From the NCBI GenBank assembly GCA_016716235.1, contig JADJWS010000001.1, forward strand, positions 1,240,001 through 1,304,000: DNA of 64,000 nt, read 5' to 3'. Both the position numbers and the translations under genes were made by a program. The notes below the pieces were generated by a model. It did not search any database, was not told the origin of the DNA, and saw only the letters and a list, made by a program, of their open reading frames with translations. Below, one piece after another: positions 7,453 to 16,057 of the stretch. Within the stretch, counting starts at the first letter, position 1. Every line of letters starts with the position of its first letter. Source of the stretch: Candidatus Defluviilinea gracilis (lineage in GTDB: Bacteria > Chloroflexota > Anaerolineae > Anaerolineales > Villigracilaceae).

Positions 7453-8005
7453 CTTCGCTCTCGTTGGAAAGGAAATAGGTTTGCGCGGGGAGGAGCAAAT
7501 GCTTGCGCGTCCATGTGGCGTAGACGGTGGTGCAGTGCGGACGCGGCAGTCGTTTGATCTTCGATGAGTCGTACAAAAGAATGGAACGGTTGGTGATGGC
7601 TTCGATCACTGTCCAGTGATCGTGGTAGCCCTGCAAGCCGAGGATGATGGCGCGTCCGGGCGTGCCGTCGAGAAACGTTTGCATGGATTTCCAAAAGGTG
7701 GTGAGGTCGGGGTTTGGCACGCCGCGCCACGGGATTTCGACGTCGGAGATCCTTTGCTTGCCGACGACTTTATCGAGGATCAACAGCATTTCCGTATGGA
7801 TGATGCCGTTGATGAGGAGTTTGCGCAACAGCCGGCGCCGCGATAAGAAGCGGATTAGGTCGTTGAAAAGTTGCTGAGTTTCTTCATCGGAGGAGTGGTT
7901 GACGATGCGTTCGGCGTTGATGATGCTGTACAGCCCGCACAGCGAGTCGAGACCGCCCTGTTGGAAGGGGAGCAGACCGGAGGGGAGGCGTGAGGCGCGG
8001 GGCAT
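7442..8005 (-). CDS. Papain-like cysteine peptidase candidate
   Basis: 187 residues, not a family I can name firmly. The features of a papain-fold peptidase occur in order: Q16 and C23 in FQQGGLDSLCGLYSIINA, H130 in YHDHWTVIEA, and D146 in LLYDSSKI. The stretch between (about 50-115) is helical and basic. It has no signal peptide or membrane segment, so it acts inside the cell if active. It overlaps the deazaflavin-type oxidoreductase gene by 11 bp. Substrate and partner are unknown; a non-catalytic papain-fold protein is the alternative. Confidence 0.55.
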   Translation of the reverse strand: MPRASRLPSGLLPFQQGGLDSLCGLYSIINAERIVNHSSDEETQQLFNDLIRFLSRRRLLRKLLINGIIHTEMLLILDKVVGKQRISDVEIPWRGVPNPDLTTFWKSMQTFLDGTPGRAIILGLQGYHDHWTVIEAITNRSILLYDSSKIKRLPRPHCTTVYATWTRKHLLLPAQTYFLSNESEDEE

Positions 8006-8153
8006 TGCCCCATTGTAACGCAGTTGAAAGTTGAGATTCCGCTAATCCCCGCGAATTTACGCTAATCTTTCAGGGAAATTCGTGCTAAGATTGAGGCGAG
8101 ATGAGACGAATTCGAATACTTTACCTTTGGATCATCCATGCAATGCCAAGCAA

Positions 8154-8190
8154 AAGCCTGACGGGTACAAACGTACCTGCCGGGCTTTTT
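8154..8190 (+). terminator. Orphan intrinsic terminator
   Basis: A 15-bp stem (8154-8168 with 8173-8187, one mismatch, two G-U pairs), an AAAC loop and a T run. No gene on the plus strand lies upstream, so it ends either a small RNA or the leader of the aminotransferase gene. Confidence 0.65.
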
Positions 8191-8232
8191 ATTTTCAAAC
8201 CATCGATTCTTTGTCGTTCATTCCTAAATTAT

Positions 8233-8304
8233 TTACCGCAAAGCGCGCTAAGAACGCAAAGATTTAATAGTCTTCTTCGCGATCTTTGCGAACTTCGCGG
8301 TTCG
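8233..8304. repeat. Periodic inverted repeat, CGCAAAG type
   Basis: The left arm has units such as ACCGCAAAGCGCGCTAAGAA and ACGCAAAGAT. The right arm repeats them inverted (GATCTTTGCGAACTTCGCGG). The same kind occurs at 60892-60977. Confidence 0.7.
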
Positions 8305-8367
8305 ATGTTGATCCTCGCACAATAGAAAAATTGCGGATTGAAATCCGCAATCCGTATAGGAGCCTGA

Positions 8368-9594
8368 ATGCAAACACCCTGGGAATATCGCTACGCTTTT
8401 CGCACTCAACAAATGTCGAGTTCGGTTATCCGCGAATTGCTGAAACTCACCGAACTGCCGGAGATCATTTCATTTGCGGGTGGTCTGCCGGCGCCGGAGG
8501 TTTTCCCGCTGGAGCGGTTCCGCGAGGCGAGCAATACCGTGCTGGAGAATTTCGGTCCCCAGTCATTGCAATACAGCACGACCGAGGGACACCGCCCTCT
8601 GCGTGAGATGATCGCGCGGCACATTTCGCGCTTCAGTTCGGAGGTGAGCGCGGATAACGTCCTCATCACGTCCGGCTCGCAGCAGGCGTTGGATTTTGTC
8701 GGGCGGCTGTTCGTCAACCGCGGCGACTACATCGTGGTCGAATCGCCGACGTATCTCGGCGCGTTGCAGGCGTGGAACGCGTACGGCGCGCAATACATCC
8801 CTGTGCGAGCGGATGAACACGGGATGATCGTGGATGAATTGGAAGCGGCTCTGCGCGTCGGACCTAAATTTATCTACGTCCTTCCGAATTTCCAAAACCC
8901 GAGCGGGTCCACGCTGAGCCTCGAGCGGAGGCAGCAACTCATCAGGATCGCGGATAAATACGGCGTGCCGATCATCGAGGATGATCCGTATGGTCAGTTA
9001 CGTTATGAAGGCGAGCATATCCCGTCCATTGTGGCGTTGGACAGCGAGTATCGCGGTCCGAACGGCGGACATTACAGCGGCAATGTGATCTACCTCAGCA
9101 CGTTCTCGAAGTTGCTCGCGCCGGGTCTGCGGCTGGGATGGGTGATCGCGCCATCGGAAGTGATCCAGAAACTGGTGATGAGCAAACAAGCGGCGGATTT
9201 GCACACGTCTTCGTTCAATCAATATATCGCGTTCGAGGCGGCGAAGGGCGGATTCCTCGACGAGCATGTGAAAGTGATCCGCGCCACATATAAAGAACGG
9301 CGCGATGTGATGATCGAAATGATGGAAGAGATGTTCCCCGCCGGTGTGACGTGGCGAAAGCCGAAAGGCGGCATGTTCCTGTGGAGCATTTTGCCCGAAG
9401 GCATGGACTCGGCGGAGGTGTTGAAACGCGCGGTGGAAAAGAAGGTCGCGTTCGTGCCGGGCGAAGCATTCCATCCCTTGGGTGGAGGCAGGAACACGAT
9501 GCGGTTGAATTTTTCCTATTCCTCGCCGGAGACCATCCGTGAGGGGATTGCGAGGTTGGGGGTTACGTTGAAGGAGTTGATCGCGGATAAATAA
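8368..9594 (+). CDS. PLP-dependent aminotransferase, class I/II (LysN/2-aminoadipate type)
   Basis: 408 residues with a fold-type I aminotransferase pattern: a substrate loop at SFAGGLPAPEVFP (about 35-47), N177 in NFQNPSG, D205/Y208 in EDDPYG, the PLP lysine K248 in STFSKLLAPGLRLGW, and the closing arginine in NTMRLNFSY. The FAGGLP start and GLRLGW motif are typical of the group holding 2-aminoadipate and aromatic/branched-chain aminotransferases and the MocR catalytic domain. It lacks a GntR DNA-binding domain. Exact substrate not assignable. AGGAG precedes the ATG. Confidence 0.85.
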   Translation: MQTPWEYRYAFRTQQMSSSVIRELLKLTELPEIISFAGGLPAPEVFPLERFREASNTVLENFGPQSLQYSTTEGHRPLREMIARHISRFSSEVSADNVLITSGSQQALDFVGRLFVNRGDYIVVESPTYLGALQAWNAYGAQYIPVRADEHGMIVDELEAALRVGPKFIYVLPNFQNPSGSTLSLERRQQLIRIADKYGVPIIEDDPYGQLRYEGEHIPSIVALDSEYRGPNGGHYSGNVIYLSTFSKLLAPGLRLGWVIAPSEVIQKLVMSKQAADLHTSSFNQYIAFEAAKGGFLDEHVKVIRATYKERRDVMIEMMEEMFPAGVTWRKPKGGMFLWSILPEGMDSAEVLKRAVEKKVAFVPGEAFHPLGGGRNTMRLNFSYSSPETIREGIARLGVTLKELIADK

Positions 9595-9596
9595 AA

Positions 9597-9712
9597 TTGG
9601 GACGCAGATGAACGCAGATTAACGCTGATAAAGTTTAATGTAAGGGCGGCGCTTCGACTTCGGTCTTCGTCTCCGCTATCGCTTCGCTCAGACCTCCGCT
9701 CAGCGCGGATAC
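9597..9712. repeat. Half copies of periodic repeats
   Basis: 9599-9634 carries GGGACGCAGATGAACGCAG-type units (one arm only). 9650-9712 carries CGCTTCGACTTCGGTCTTCG-type units resembling the inner part of the 180-bp element found at 43202. No inverted partner arm is present here. Confidence 0.55.
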
Positions 9713-9717
9713 TGGCT

Positions 9718-10443
9718 CTACAAATTCTTGATCGCTGGAATCAATTCATCGAACGATTTGATGATGGCGCAATCTGCTTCGGGGAAGAATCCGCTGGGGT
9801 CGTAGAGGACAGGTTGAAGTCCCGCGCGGCGCGAACCGATCACATCCGCGTAGTAATTGTCGCCGACGTAGATCGTTTCTTGCGCGGAGAGTCCCGCGAC
9901 ACGTTTGAGCGCGTGATGAAAAATTTCAGGCTCGGGCTTGAACGAGTCCACTTCGCCACCGGCAAGTGAGAAATCGAAGAAAGTGCTTATGCCGTGTGAT
10001 TTGAGTTCCTCGCTGAATGGTTTGTCGCGGTTGGAAATGACCGCCATGACGTATCCATGTTGTTTCAATTCGATCAGGGTATTCTTCACATCGTCGGGGA
10101 CGATGCTTTTGGGCGTGTAAAACTCTTGCATGTACGCGGAGACTTTCGGCGCGAGAGACTTTGATTTTTTGAGAGGGATGTTCAATGCAACGAGGCGGCG
10201 ATAACTGTAGTTGACCCAAAACTTCTCGTTCTCGCCCTCGTGCTTTTTGAAATCATCGAGCAGGTCGGCAGAGTTTGCCCAATACGCGAATTCCCAGCGC
10301 ATGGCGCGTTGAAGATCATCGTCGCTGAGTTCGTGTCCCATCGAGCGGACGTGTTCGGAGAAAATTTCGCCTCCGCCGGGGATGTTGTGACGCAGCGTTC
10401 CGTCGAGGTCGAAGAAGACGGCTTTGATTCCGTTCAGAGACAT
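9718..10443 (-). CDS. HAD-superfamily hydrolase
   Basis: 241 residues. Motif I is FFDLDGTL, with nucleophile D12 and acid D14. Motif II is VISNRD, a Lys in FKPEPEIF serves motif III, and motif IV is IYVGDNYYADVIGSRRAG. A helical cap is inserted after motif I. This is the layout of small-molecule phosphatases of the phosphoglycolate phosphatase/pyrophosphatase group. Substrate unknown. It lies downstream of moaA on the same strand, separated by a periodic repeat. Confidence 0.85.
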   Translation of the reverse strand: MSLNGIKAVFFDLDGTLRHNIPGGGEIFSEHVRSMGHELSDDDLQRAMRWEFAYWANSADLLDDFKKHEGENEKFWVNYSYRRLVALNIPLKKSKSLAPKVSAYMQEFYTPKSIVPDDVKNTLIELKQHGYVMAVISNRDKPFSEELKSHGISTFFDFSLAGGEVDSFKPEPEIFHHALKRVAGLSAQETIYVGDNYYADVIGSRRAGLQPVLYDPSGFFPEADCAIIKSFDELIPAIKNL

Positions 10444-10458
10444 GGATGCTCCAAGAAT

Positions 10459-10586
10459 TTTTAAACACGAAGGCTTGCACTGAGTTTATCGAAGTGACAC
10501 AACGGACACAAAGAAAATCTGTGGAGAGGCTATTCGCTCGTTGCTTATCCAACCTTAGTGACCTTCGTGTCCTTTGTGGTAAAAAA
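10459..10586. repeat. Periodic inverted repeat, CACGAAGG/CACAAAG type
   Basis: Left arm units AACACGAAGG and ACACAACGGACACAAAG face right arm units CCTTCGTGTCCTTTGTGGT across about 60 bp. It separates moaA from the HAD gene. Similar copies lie at 42175 and 43403. Confidence 0.75.
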
Positions 10587-11591
10587 TTATCCGCCGATGT
10601 GAGACATTTCCACTTTGGGCAGGTCAATCGTATTTTCAGAGCGGAGTTCCGAGTAGCGGTCGTCGCGTTTGCCCCAGATGCGGGCAATAGTCTGTGAAAT
10701 GTCATCATCAGTTGCGCCGTTGCGCATGAGCGATTTCAAGTCGTGACCTTTGACGGCGAACAGGCACGTGTACAATTTCCCTTCGGCGGAGATGCGCGCG
10801 CGGTTGCAATCGCGGCAGAAGGCGTGCGTCACCGATGAAATGACCCCGATCTCGCCGCTCCCGTCTGTGTAACGCCAGCGTTCGGCAACTTCGCCGCGAT
10901 AGTTCGGGTCAATCGGTTCGAGCGGCATCTCGGCGGAAATCATTTTGACGATCTCCGCAGACGACACAACATCGTCCATGCGCCAGCCGTTGGTGTGACC
11001 CACATCCATGTATTCAATGAAGCGCAGGATGTATCCCTTCTCGCGGAAGAAGCGCGCCATCGGCAAAATGCTGGATTCGTTCATCCCGCGCTTGACCACC
11101 ATGTTGACTTTGATCGGTTCCAACCCGACGCTTGCGGCTGTGTCCATCCCTTCGATCACTTTCGCCACCGGGAAATCCGCGTCGTTCAACGCTTTGAAGG
11201 TTTCATCGTCGAGCGAATCCAAACTCACGGTGACGCGCTTCAAGCCCGCGTTTTTCAACGCTTGAGCCTGTTTCGCCAATAACGCGCCGTTGGTCGTGAG
11301 TGTGAGGTCGAGCCCGGGAATCTCCGCGAGCATTTTCACGAGCAGATGCGCATCCTTGCGGACGAGCGGCTCGCCGCCGGTCAGGCGAATCTTTTTGACG
11401 CCATGCCCCACGAAAATGCGCGCCAGACGCGCGATCTCTTCGAAGGTCAGCACTTCGTTGTGCGGCAGGTAGGGATAATCGGAGCCGAAGATCTCTCTCG
11501 GCATGCAGTACACGCAACGGAAGTTACAGCGGTCGGTGACTGAGATGCGCAGGTCGCGCAAGGGGCGGTTGAAGGTGTCAGTGAGGTTCAT
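10587..11591 (-). CDS. moaA: GTP 3',8-cyclase MoaA
   Basis: 334 residues. The radical-SAM cluster is C22, C26 and C29 in DRCNFRCVYC; the SAM-binding TGGEP is at 71-75. The second, GTP-binding Fe-S cluster uses C259, C262 and C276 (FCRDCNRARIS ... YTC). The protein ends in the GG tail that MoaA requires. It makes the first intermediate of molybdenum cofactor from GTP, together with MoaC, which is not here. A molybdenum-cofactor-sulfurase-like gene lies 10 kb away. The stop codon borders a periodic repeat. Confidence 0.95.
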   Translation of the reverse strand: MNLTDTFNRPLRDLRISVTDRCNFRCVYCMPREIFGSDYPYLPHNEVLTFEEIARLARIFVGHGVKKIRLTGGEPLVRKDAHLLVKMLAEIPGLDLTLTTNGALLAKQAQALKNAGLKRVTVSLDSLDDETFKALNDADFPVAKVIEGMDTAASVGLEPIKVNMVVKRGMNESSILPMARFFREKGYILRFIEYMDVGHTNGWRMDDVVSSAEIVKMISAEMPLEPIDPNYRGEVAERWRYTDGSGEIGVISSVTHAFCRDCNRARISAEGKLYTCLFAVKGHDLKSLMRNGATDDDISQTIARIWGKRDDRYSELRSENTIDLPKVEMSHIGG

Positions 11592-11665
11592 GGTTGAGGG
11601 TTAGGATCAGGCGTACCCGTGGAAAGAAGCGTCTGTCCATTATAACAACTCCACCGAAGGTCTAT

Positions 11666-11694
11666 TTGACTAGCCATCTCTGCCGTGCTATCAT
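11666..11694 (+). promoter_or_regulatory. Sigma-70-type promoter of the PIN-TRAM gene
   Basis: TTGACT (11666-11671), a 17-bp spacer and TATCAT (11689-11694). The leader to the ATG at 11729 is about 28 bases and carries AAGGAG. Confidence 0.65.
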
Positions 11695-11728
11695 CTGCCG
11701 TTATTCGCACTTTATCAAGGAGTTATTA

Positions 11729-12811
11729 ATGAGCGTCAGTGTTGAATTTATTCTTCGTATTGTTGGCATGATCTTTATCGGGATTATCGCAGGCGTTTGG
11801 GGGTTTAGTTTGGGCGGGAACAACTTTTCAGAATCGATCCGCTATGCCTCGATCATTGGGCTGTTAGGCGCGCTCACCGGGCTGGTGCTTACGCCCTATG
11901 TGACGACGCGCCCGGCTCGCGCGGTGCGCGTGAGGCTGGGACGGCTTTCGGCAGAGACTCTCTTCGCCGGGTTGCTCGGCATGATCGTTGGGTTGTTGAC
12001 CGCGGCGCTGTTGGCATTTCCTTTTTCATTGCTTCCCAAACCGTTCGGGCAGATCATGCCGCTGGTCGGTGTGATCGCGTTTACATGGCTGGGCATTTCG
12101 CTGTTCGTGATGAGGCAGGGAGATATCATGGGTCTGCTCAGCACATTGAGCGGACGCGGCGGCGAGGGCGGTTCTTCGTCTTCATGGACAAACCTCAACC
12201 GCACCATCTTACTGGATACGAGCGTGATCATTGACGGGCGCGTGACAGATATTGCCAGAACAGGATTTTTGCCGGGCACGCTTCTCATCCCGCGTTTTGT
12301 GTTGAACGAGCTCCAATATATTGCCGATTCACCGGACGGTTTGCGCCGTCAACGCGGGCGGCGCGGCATGGACGCGCTGGCTGAACTGCAAAAATTGCCG
12401 AACATTCTCGTGCGCATCAGCGACATCAACGCGGAAGGCGTGCGCGAAGTGGACGATAAACTTGTTGTGCTTGCCAAGCAGTTGAAATGCCCGATCCTCA
12501 CCAATGATTACAATTTGAACAAGGTCGCCGAACTGCAAGGCGTGACGATCCTCAACATCAACGAACTGGCGAACGCGGTCAAGTCTGTCGTCCTGCCTGC
12601 CGAACGCATGACACTGAACATTTTCCAGGAAGGCAAGGAACACGGTCAGGGCGTGGGCTACATGGACGACGGCACGATGGTGGTGGTGGAGAACGGTCAC
12701 GATTATATCGGCGAATATAAGGAAGTCGTCGTTACGAAAGTCCTCCAAACCGCGGCGGGTCGCATGATCTTCGCGCGCGTGGAAGACGAGAATGGACGAA
12801 AGAAAAAATAA
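11729..12811 (+). CDS. PIN-TRAM domain membrane protein (YacL-like)
   Basis: 360 residues from the ATG at 11729, chosen for the AAGGAG 8 bp upstream; the frame is open 45 codons earlier. Four membrane helices span about 1-130. A PIN nuclease domain follows with acids in ILLDTSVIIDGR, VLNELQ and LTNDYN. A TRAM RNA-binding domain (about 285-350) comes last. This is the build of YacL-like proteins, predicted membrane-bound RNases. In Firmicutes yacL lies a few genes before cysS; here only the GxxExxY element separates it from cysS, so an old gene order seems kept. Confidence 0.85.
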   Translation: MSVSVEFILRIVGMIFIGIIAGVWGFSLGGNNFSESIRYASIIGLLGALTGLVLTPYVTTRPARAVRVRLGRLSAETLFAGLLGMIVGLLTAALLAFPFSLLPKPFGQIMPLVGVIAFTWLGISLFVMRQGDIMGLLSTLSGRGGEGGSSSSWTNLNRTILLDTSVIIDGRVTDIARTGFLPGTLLIPRFVLNELQYIADSPDGLRRQRGRRGMDALAELQKLPNILVRISDINAEGVREVDDKLVVLAKQLKCPILTNDYNLNKVAELQGVTILNINELANAVKSVVLPAERMTLNIFQEGKEHGQGVGYMDDGTMVVVENGHDYIGEYKEVVVTKVLQTAAGRMIFARVEDENGRKKK

Positions 12812-13275
12812 TCCGCAGATTTGGCAGATTACGCAGATAAAAAATGAAGATCGTGGAAGAACGCGACCCGCAGACGTATGCCATCATCGGCGCGGCGATG
12901 GAAATTCATCGCCAATTGGGTCATGGGTTTCTCGAAGCGGTGTATCAGGAAGCCGCAGTGATCGAATTTCCACTCAGGCAAGTTCCGTTTGAGAGGGAAG
13001 TTTCACTGCCAATCAAATACAAAAATATTCTTCTTCCCACTCATTATCGCGCAGACTTTGTTTGCTTCTCTGAGATCGTTGTGGAGTTCAAGGCTTTGTC
13101 CAGATTATCAACCGTGGAAGAGTCTCAACTTCTCAACTACCTCAAAGCCACAGGTTTAAAACGCGGACTGTTGATCAACTTTGGCGCAACAAGCCTGCAA
13201 TATAAGCGCCTCGTCTGGGGTTATGAAGAAAAGGTTTTAAAATCTGCGCCATCTGCGTAATCTGCGGATAAAATC
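12808..13275. mobile_element. Putative hairpin-arm element carrying a GxxExxY gene
   Basis: The left arm (12808-12843) and right arm (13237-13275) are inverted versions of each other, each made of three ATCTGCN units; both share the end AATCTGCGGAT when oriented alike. The only gene between them is the GxxExxY CDS, whose ATG directly follows the left arm and whose stop TAA lies in the right arm. The element sits between two housekeeping genes. Mobility is inferred, not shown. Confidence 0.5.
12844..13260 (+). CDS. GxxExxY protein (PDDEXK_3 family)
   Basis: 138 residues. The name-giving motif is G28-x-x-E31-x-x-Y34 in GHGFLEAVYQEA. Nuclease-fold residues are visible: D71 in YRADFVCFS and E81-F-K83 in VVEFKAL, with Q107-like residues later, matching a PD-(D/E)XK arrangement. 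The family is common in environmental bacteria and has no established function. The last six codons (KSAPSA) are read from the right arm of the surrounding inverted repeat. No clear ribosome site is seen; the left arm lies directly before the ATG. Confidence 0.85.
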   Translation: MKIVEERDPQTYAIIGAAMEIHRQLGHGFLEAVYQEAAVIEFPLRQVPFEREVSLPIKYKNILLPTHYRADFVCFSEIVVEFKALSRLSTVEESQLLNYLKATGLKRGLLINFGATSLQYKRLVWGYEEKVLKSAPSA

Positions 13276-13284
13276 AAGGTCAAT

Positions 13285-14682
13285 ATGATCCGTCTCTATA
13301 ACACCCTCACCCGCAAAAAAGAAGAATTCCAAACGCTCGAACCGAACGTCGTCAAGATGTATGTCTGCGGCGTGACGGTCTATAACGACGCGCATGTCGG
13401 TCACGCCATGTCTGCCATCGTGTTCGACATCATCCGCCGTTATCTCGAATATCGCGGTTACAGCGTGCGGCACGTGATGAACTACACCGATGTGGACGAC
13501 AAGATCATCAACCGCGCCAATCAACTCGGCGAAGACCCGCTCAAATTGTCGCAACGTTATATCGAAGATTACGCCAACGATCTGAAAAATTTGAATGTCT
13601 TGCCCGCCACGTCGAATCCGCAGGTGAGCAAGACCATGCCGCTCATCATCGAATTCATTCAAGGCTTGATCCAAAAAGAAGCCGCGTACGCCGCGTCGAA
13701 CGGCGATGTCTACTTCAGCGTCATCGGCGACAACGATTACGGCAAACTCTCTGGGCGCAAGCTCGACGACATGCAGGCAGGCGCGCGCATCGAAGTAGGC
13801 GAAGCGAAAAATCACCCGATGGACTTCGCGTTGTGGAAAGCCGCGAAGCCCGGCGAAATTTCATGGGACAGTCCATGGGGCAAGGGGCGTCCCGGCTGGC
13901 ACATCGAATGTTCCGCCATGAACCTCGCCGAACTCGGCGAACAAATTGATATTCACGGCGGCGGCAACGACCTCATCTTTCCGCACCACGAAAACGAGAT
14001 CGCGCAGACCGAATCGTACACGGGCAAACAATTTTCGCGCTATTGGATTCACAACGGCATGTTGCAACTCGGCGGCGAGAAAATGTCCAAGAGCCTCGGC
14101 AACATCGTCAGCATCAAAGATTTTTTGACAACGCGCGACGCCGATGTGATGCGGATGCTCGTGCTGATGGGATCGTACCGCGCGCCGCTGATCTTCAACG
14201 ATGAGACTCAAGACGCCGCCGAAAAATTACTCGACCGCCTCAAGTCTGCCCTGCGGCCTGCCTCGCCCTCGTCAAGCGGACTCTCCGCTGGGAGCGCCGC
14301 CGAACTTGCCGCGCACGCCGAAGCGACTCGCAAATCCTTCACCGATGCGATGGACGACGATTTCAATTCCCCGCTCGCGCTCGCCGCGTTGTATGAACTC
14401 GTCAAAGCCATCAACACCGCCCGCGATAACGGCGCGAATGATGCTCAACTCGAACCCGCGCAAAAATCTTTACGCGAACTCACCGGCGTGTTTGGCTTGC
14501 AACTCAAAGAAAAGACTGGTTCAAGCGAGAACGAAGCAAAGGTTGTTGCGCTCATCGCCGAACGCACGGAGGCGCGCAAACAAAAACAATGGGCGCGTTC
14601 GGACGAACTCCGCGACCAGTTGAAAGCCATGGGCGTGACCATCGAAGACAGCAAAGACGGAACGACGTGGCGGTGGAGTTAA
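13285..14682 (+). CDS. cysS: Cysteinyl-tRNA synthetase
   Basis: 465 residues. Class I synthetase: zinc ligand C28 in YVCGVTVYN, HIGH-type motif HVGH (37-40), GWHIECSAM with another zinc Cys, GGGNDLIFPHHENE, and KMSKS at 266-270. The C-terminal helical anticodon domain is complete and ends with WARSDELRDQLKAMGV. It charges tRNA(Cys). A low-complexity Ser/Ala-rich linker (about 327-350) sits before the DALR-like domain. Transcription may come from the promoter at 11666 through the repeat element, or from within the element. Confidence 0.96.
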   Translation: MIRLYNTLTRKKEEFQTLEPNVVKMYVCGVTVYNDAHVGHAMSAIVFDIIRRYLEYRGYSVRHVMNYTDVDDKIINRANQLGEDPLKLSQRYIEDYANDLKNLNVLPATSNPQVSKTMPLIIEFIQGLIQKEAAYAASNGDVYFSVIGDNDYGKLSGRKLDDMQAGARIEVGEAKNHPMDFALWKAAKPGEISWDSPWGKGRPGWHIECSAMNLAELGEQIDIHGGGNDLIFPHHENEIAQTESYTGKQFSRYWIHNGMLQLGGEKMSKSLGNIVSIKDFLTTRDADVMRMLVLMGSYRAPLIFNDETQDAAEKLLDRLKSALRPASPSSSGLSAGSAAELAAHAEATRKSFTDAMDDDFNSPLALAALYELVKAINTARDNGANDAQLEPAQKSLRELTGVFGLQLKEKTGSSENEAKVVALIAERTEARKQKQWARSDELRDQLKAMGVTIEDSKDGTTWRWS

Positions 14683-14704
14683 GAGTTCGTAAAAATATAA
14701 AATC

Positions 14705-14757
14705 TCTGTGGGGATGCGGTTGCGCCGCATCCCGCTCGCAGTTGCACTGCGAGCGAA
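14705..14757. repeat. Two short perfect palindromes
   Basis: GGGATGCGG-TTGCG-CCGCATCCC followed by GCTCGCAGT-TGC-ACTGCGAGC. They lie between cysS and the convergent GT87 gene and could end transcription weakly, but lack a T run. Confidence 0.65.
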
Positions 14758-14821
14758 CAAACACACGGAGGTTATTCATTTACCGACCCTAATTATGCGG
14801 AGGCAGATGGCGCTCCGCCTT

Positions 14822-15955
14822 TTATCCCCGCTCGATACTCCTCATCAATACGACCATCAGCGCCGCCGTTAAAACCAGCATTGTAAAACCTCCGCCGCTC
14901 CCCCACAAGACAAACCCAACCCAGGGCAGGATGAATGCCAACAGGGCGACAACCTGCGTGATCGGCGAGCGTGTAAAACCCGCGCACTCCATCAACGGAA
15001 TCCATACAAAGGCGAAGTCATAGTTTTGCAGGTAGGGGTTCACCAGTAACATCATGCAAGTAAACAGAGCCACCAACCTGCCATCCTGCAAGCGTGGAAA
15101 GCTTCGCGCAAGCAGGGCAACCAAACCGATCAACAATGCGAGCGACACAAGAAACGCCCGGTCGAATCCAAAGCCGACGAGTTGGGTGATCGCCATCGGC
15201 AGGCTGTCGCACTGTCTGCATGCAGACGCATCCTTGAACGCGAAGAGCGACCCCCAGTAATTGACTACCCAGTTTCCATCCGCGAGAAATCCGATGGCAA
15301 AAAGAAATAGACCGGTCACTGCGGCGCTCTTCAACGCGCGCGCGCCGAAGTCATCGCGTCGAAGCAAAAGGTGGACAGCCACTGCCAGCAAGGCGAATGC
15401 TCCCACATGCGGTTTGAACGTGGTGAGCGCCATCCCCACTGCCAGGACGGCGGCATTTTTCTGGCGCAAGGCATAGACCATCATTGCCATCCCCAGCATG
15501 GTTGGGAAAACGTATTGCCCAACCATCAACGCGCCGAGGCTGGGGAAAAACAAAGGAGCCAGGACAAATGAAATCAGGCGCGAACGGGGGGTCCATCCAT
15601 CGGTAATTAACCAGGCCGAGAGCATCAGCATGGCGGTGTTGAGCAGGAACCACATCCGCACTGCAATAGAGATGGGAAGCAGGGCAATAGGCAGGGTTGC
15701 CAGGGCGTACCACGGCGGATATGGAAAAGGCAGGACGAATACCCGCTCAACAGCAACGCCAAGATCGTTCGCCACCATTTGCTCCTGCCCAGCCAGGTCG
15801 TACAACGGGATGCCGCGCAGGAGTCCGCTATCTGCCCGGTAGAGCACTTGAAAATCGAGGAAGGGTTCCAAGGGCAAAGGCGCAAACCAGGCGACCGCCA
15901 ACATAACCCCAAGGGTAACGATAACAAACCCGAGCGTGAGAGCGATTCGTTTCAT
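14822..15955 (-). CDS. GT87/DUF2029-type membrane glycosyltransferase
   Basis: 377 residues with about nine hydrophobic helices. The first periplasmic loop holds LDFQVLYRADSG, where the Asp is the expected catalytic residue of GT-C folds. FPYPPWYALATLPIALLP and NPYLQNYDFAFV are further family landmarks. Related enzymes move mannose or arabinose from polyprenyl phosphate to cell-envelope glycans. It stands alone on the minus strand, divergent from comEC. Donor and acceptor cannot be read from sequence. Confidence 0.75.
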   Translation of the reverse strand: MKRIALTLGFVIVTLGVMLAVAWFAPLPLEPFLDFQVLYRADSGLLRGIPLYDLAGQEQMVANDLGVAVERVFVLPFPYPPWYALATLPIALLPISIAVRMWFLLNTAMLMLSAWLITDGWTPRSRLISFVLAPLFFPSLGALMVGQYVFPTMLGMAMMVYALRQKNAAVLAVGMALTTFKPHVGAFALLAVAVHLLLRRDDFGARALKSAAVTGLFLFAIGFLADGNWVVNYWGSLFAFKDASACRQCDSLPMAITQLVGFGFDRAFLVSLALLIGLVALLARSFPRLQDGRLVALFTCMMLLVNPYLQNYDFAFVWIPLMECAGFTRSPITQVVALLAFILPWVGFVLWGSGGGFTMLVLTAALMVVLMRSIERG

Positions 15956-16057
15956 ACGCTTTTCGCGTTAAGCCGTGTTCCTTTCTGGACAACGACTCGG
16001 CGACAACCATGCTGATTGTATCCTCCACCTTTCAAATTATGCTATGATGCAAATAGA

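Larger units (their letters stand above)
8006..8367. other. Gene-free stretch with terminator and repeats
   Basis: No convincing coding region. It holds a periodic repeat on the left (about 8035-8090, units of the AATTCGCGNNNATTAGCG kind), an intrinsic terminator pointing right at 8154-8190, and an inverted repeat of GCAAAG-type units at 8233-8304. AGGAG (8358-8362) serves the next gene. Confidence 0.6.

Noticed and set aside
8040..8200. Possible tRNA or known riboswitch before the terminator
   Set aside because: No cloverleaf, T-loop or known aptamer core could be drawn from the sequence.
11594..11728. Earlier start of the PIN-TRAM gene
   Set aside because: It lies upstream of and within the promoter; the ATG at 11729 has a proper AAGGAG.
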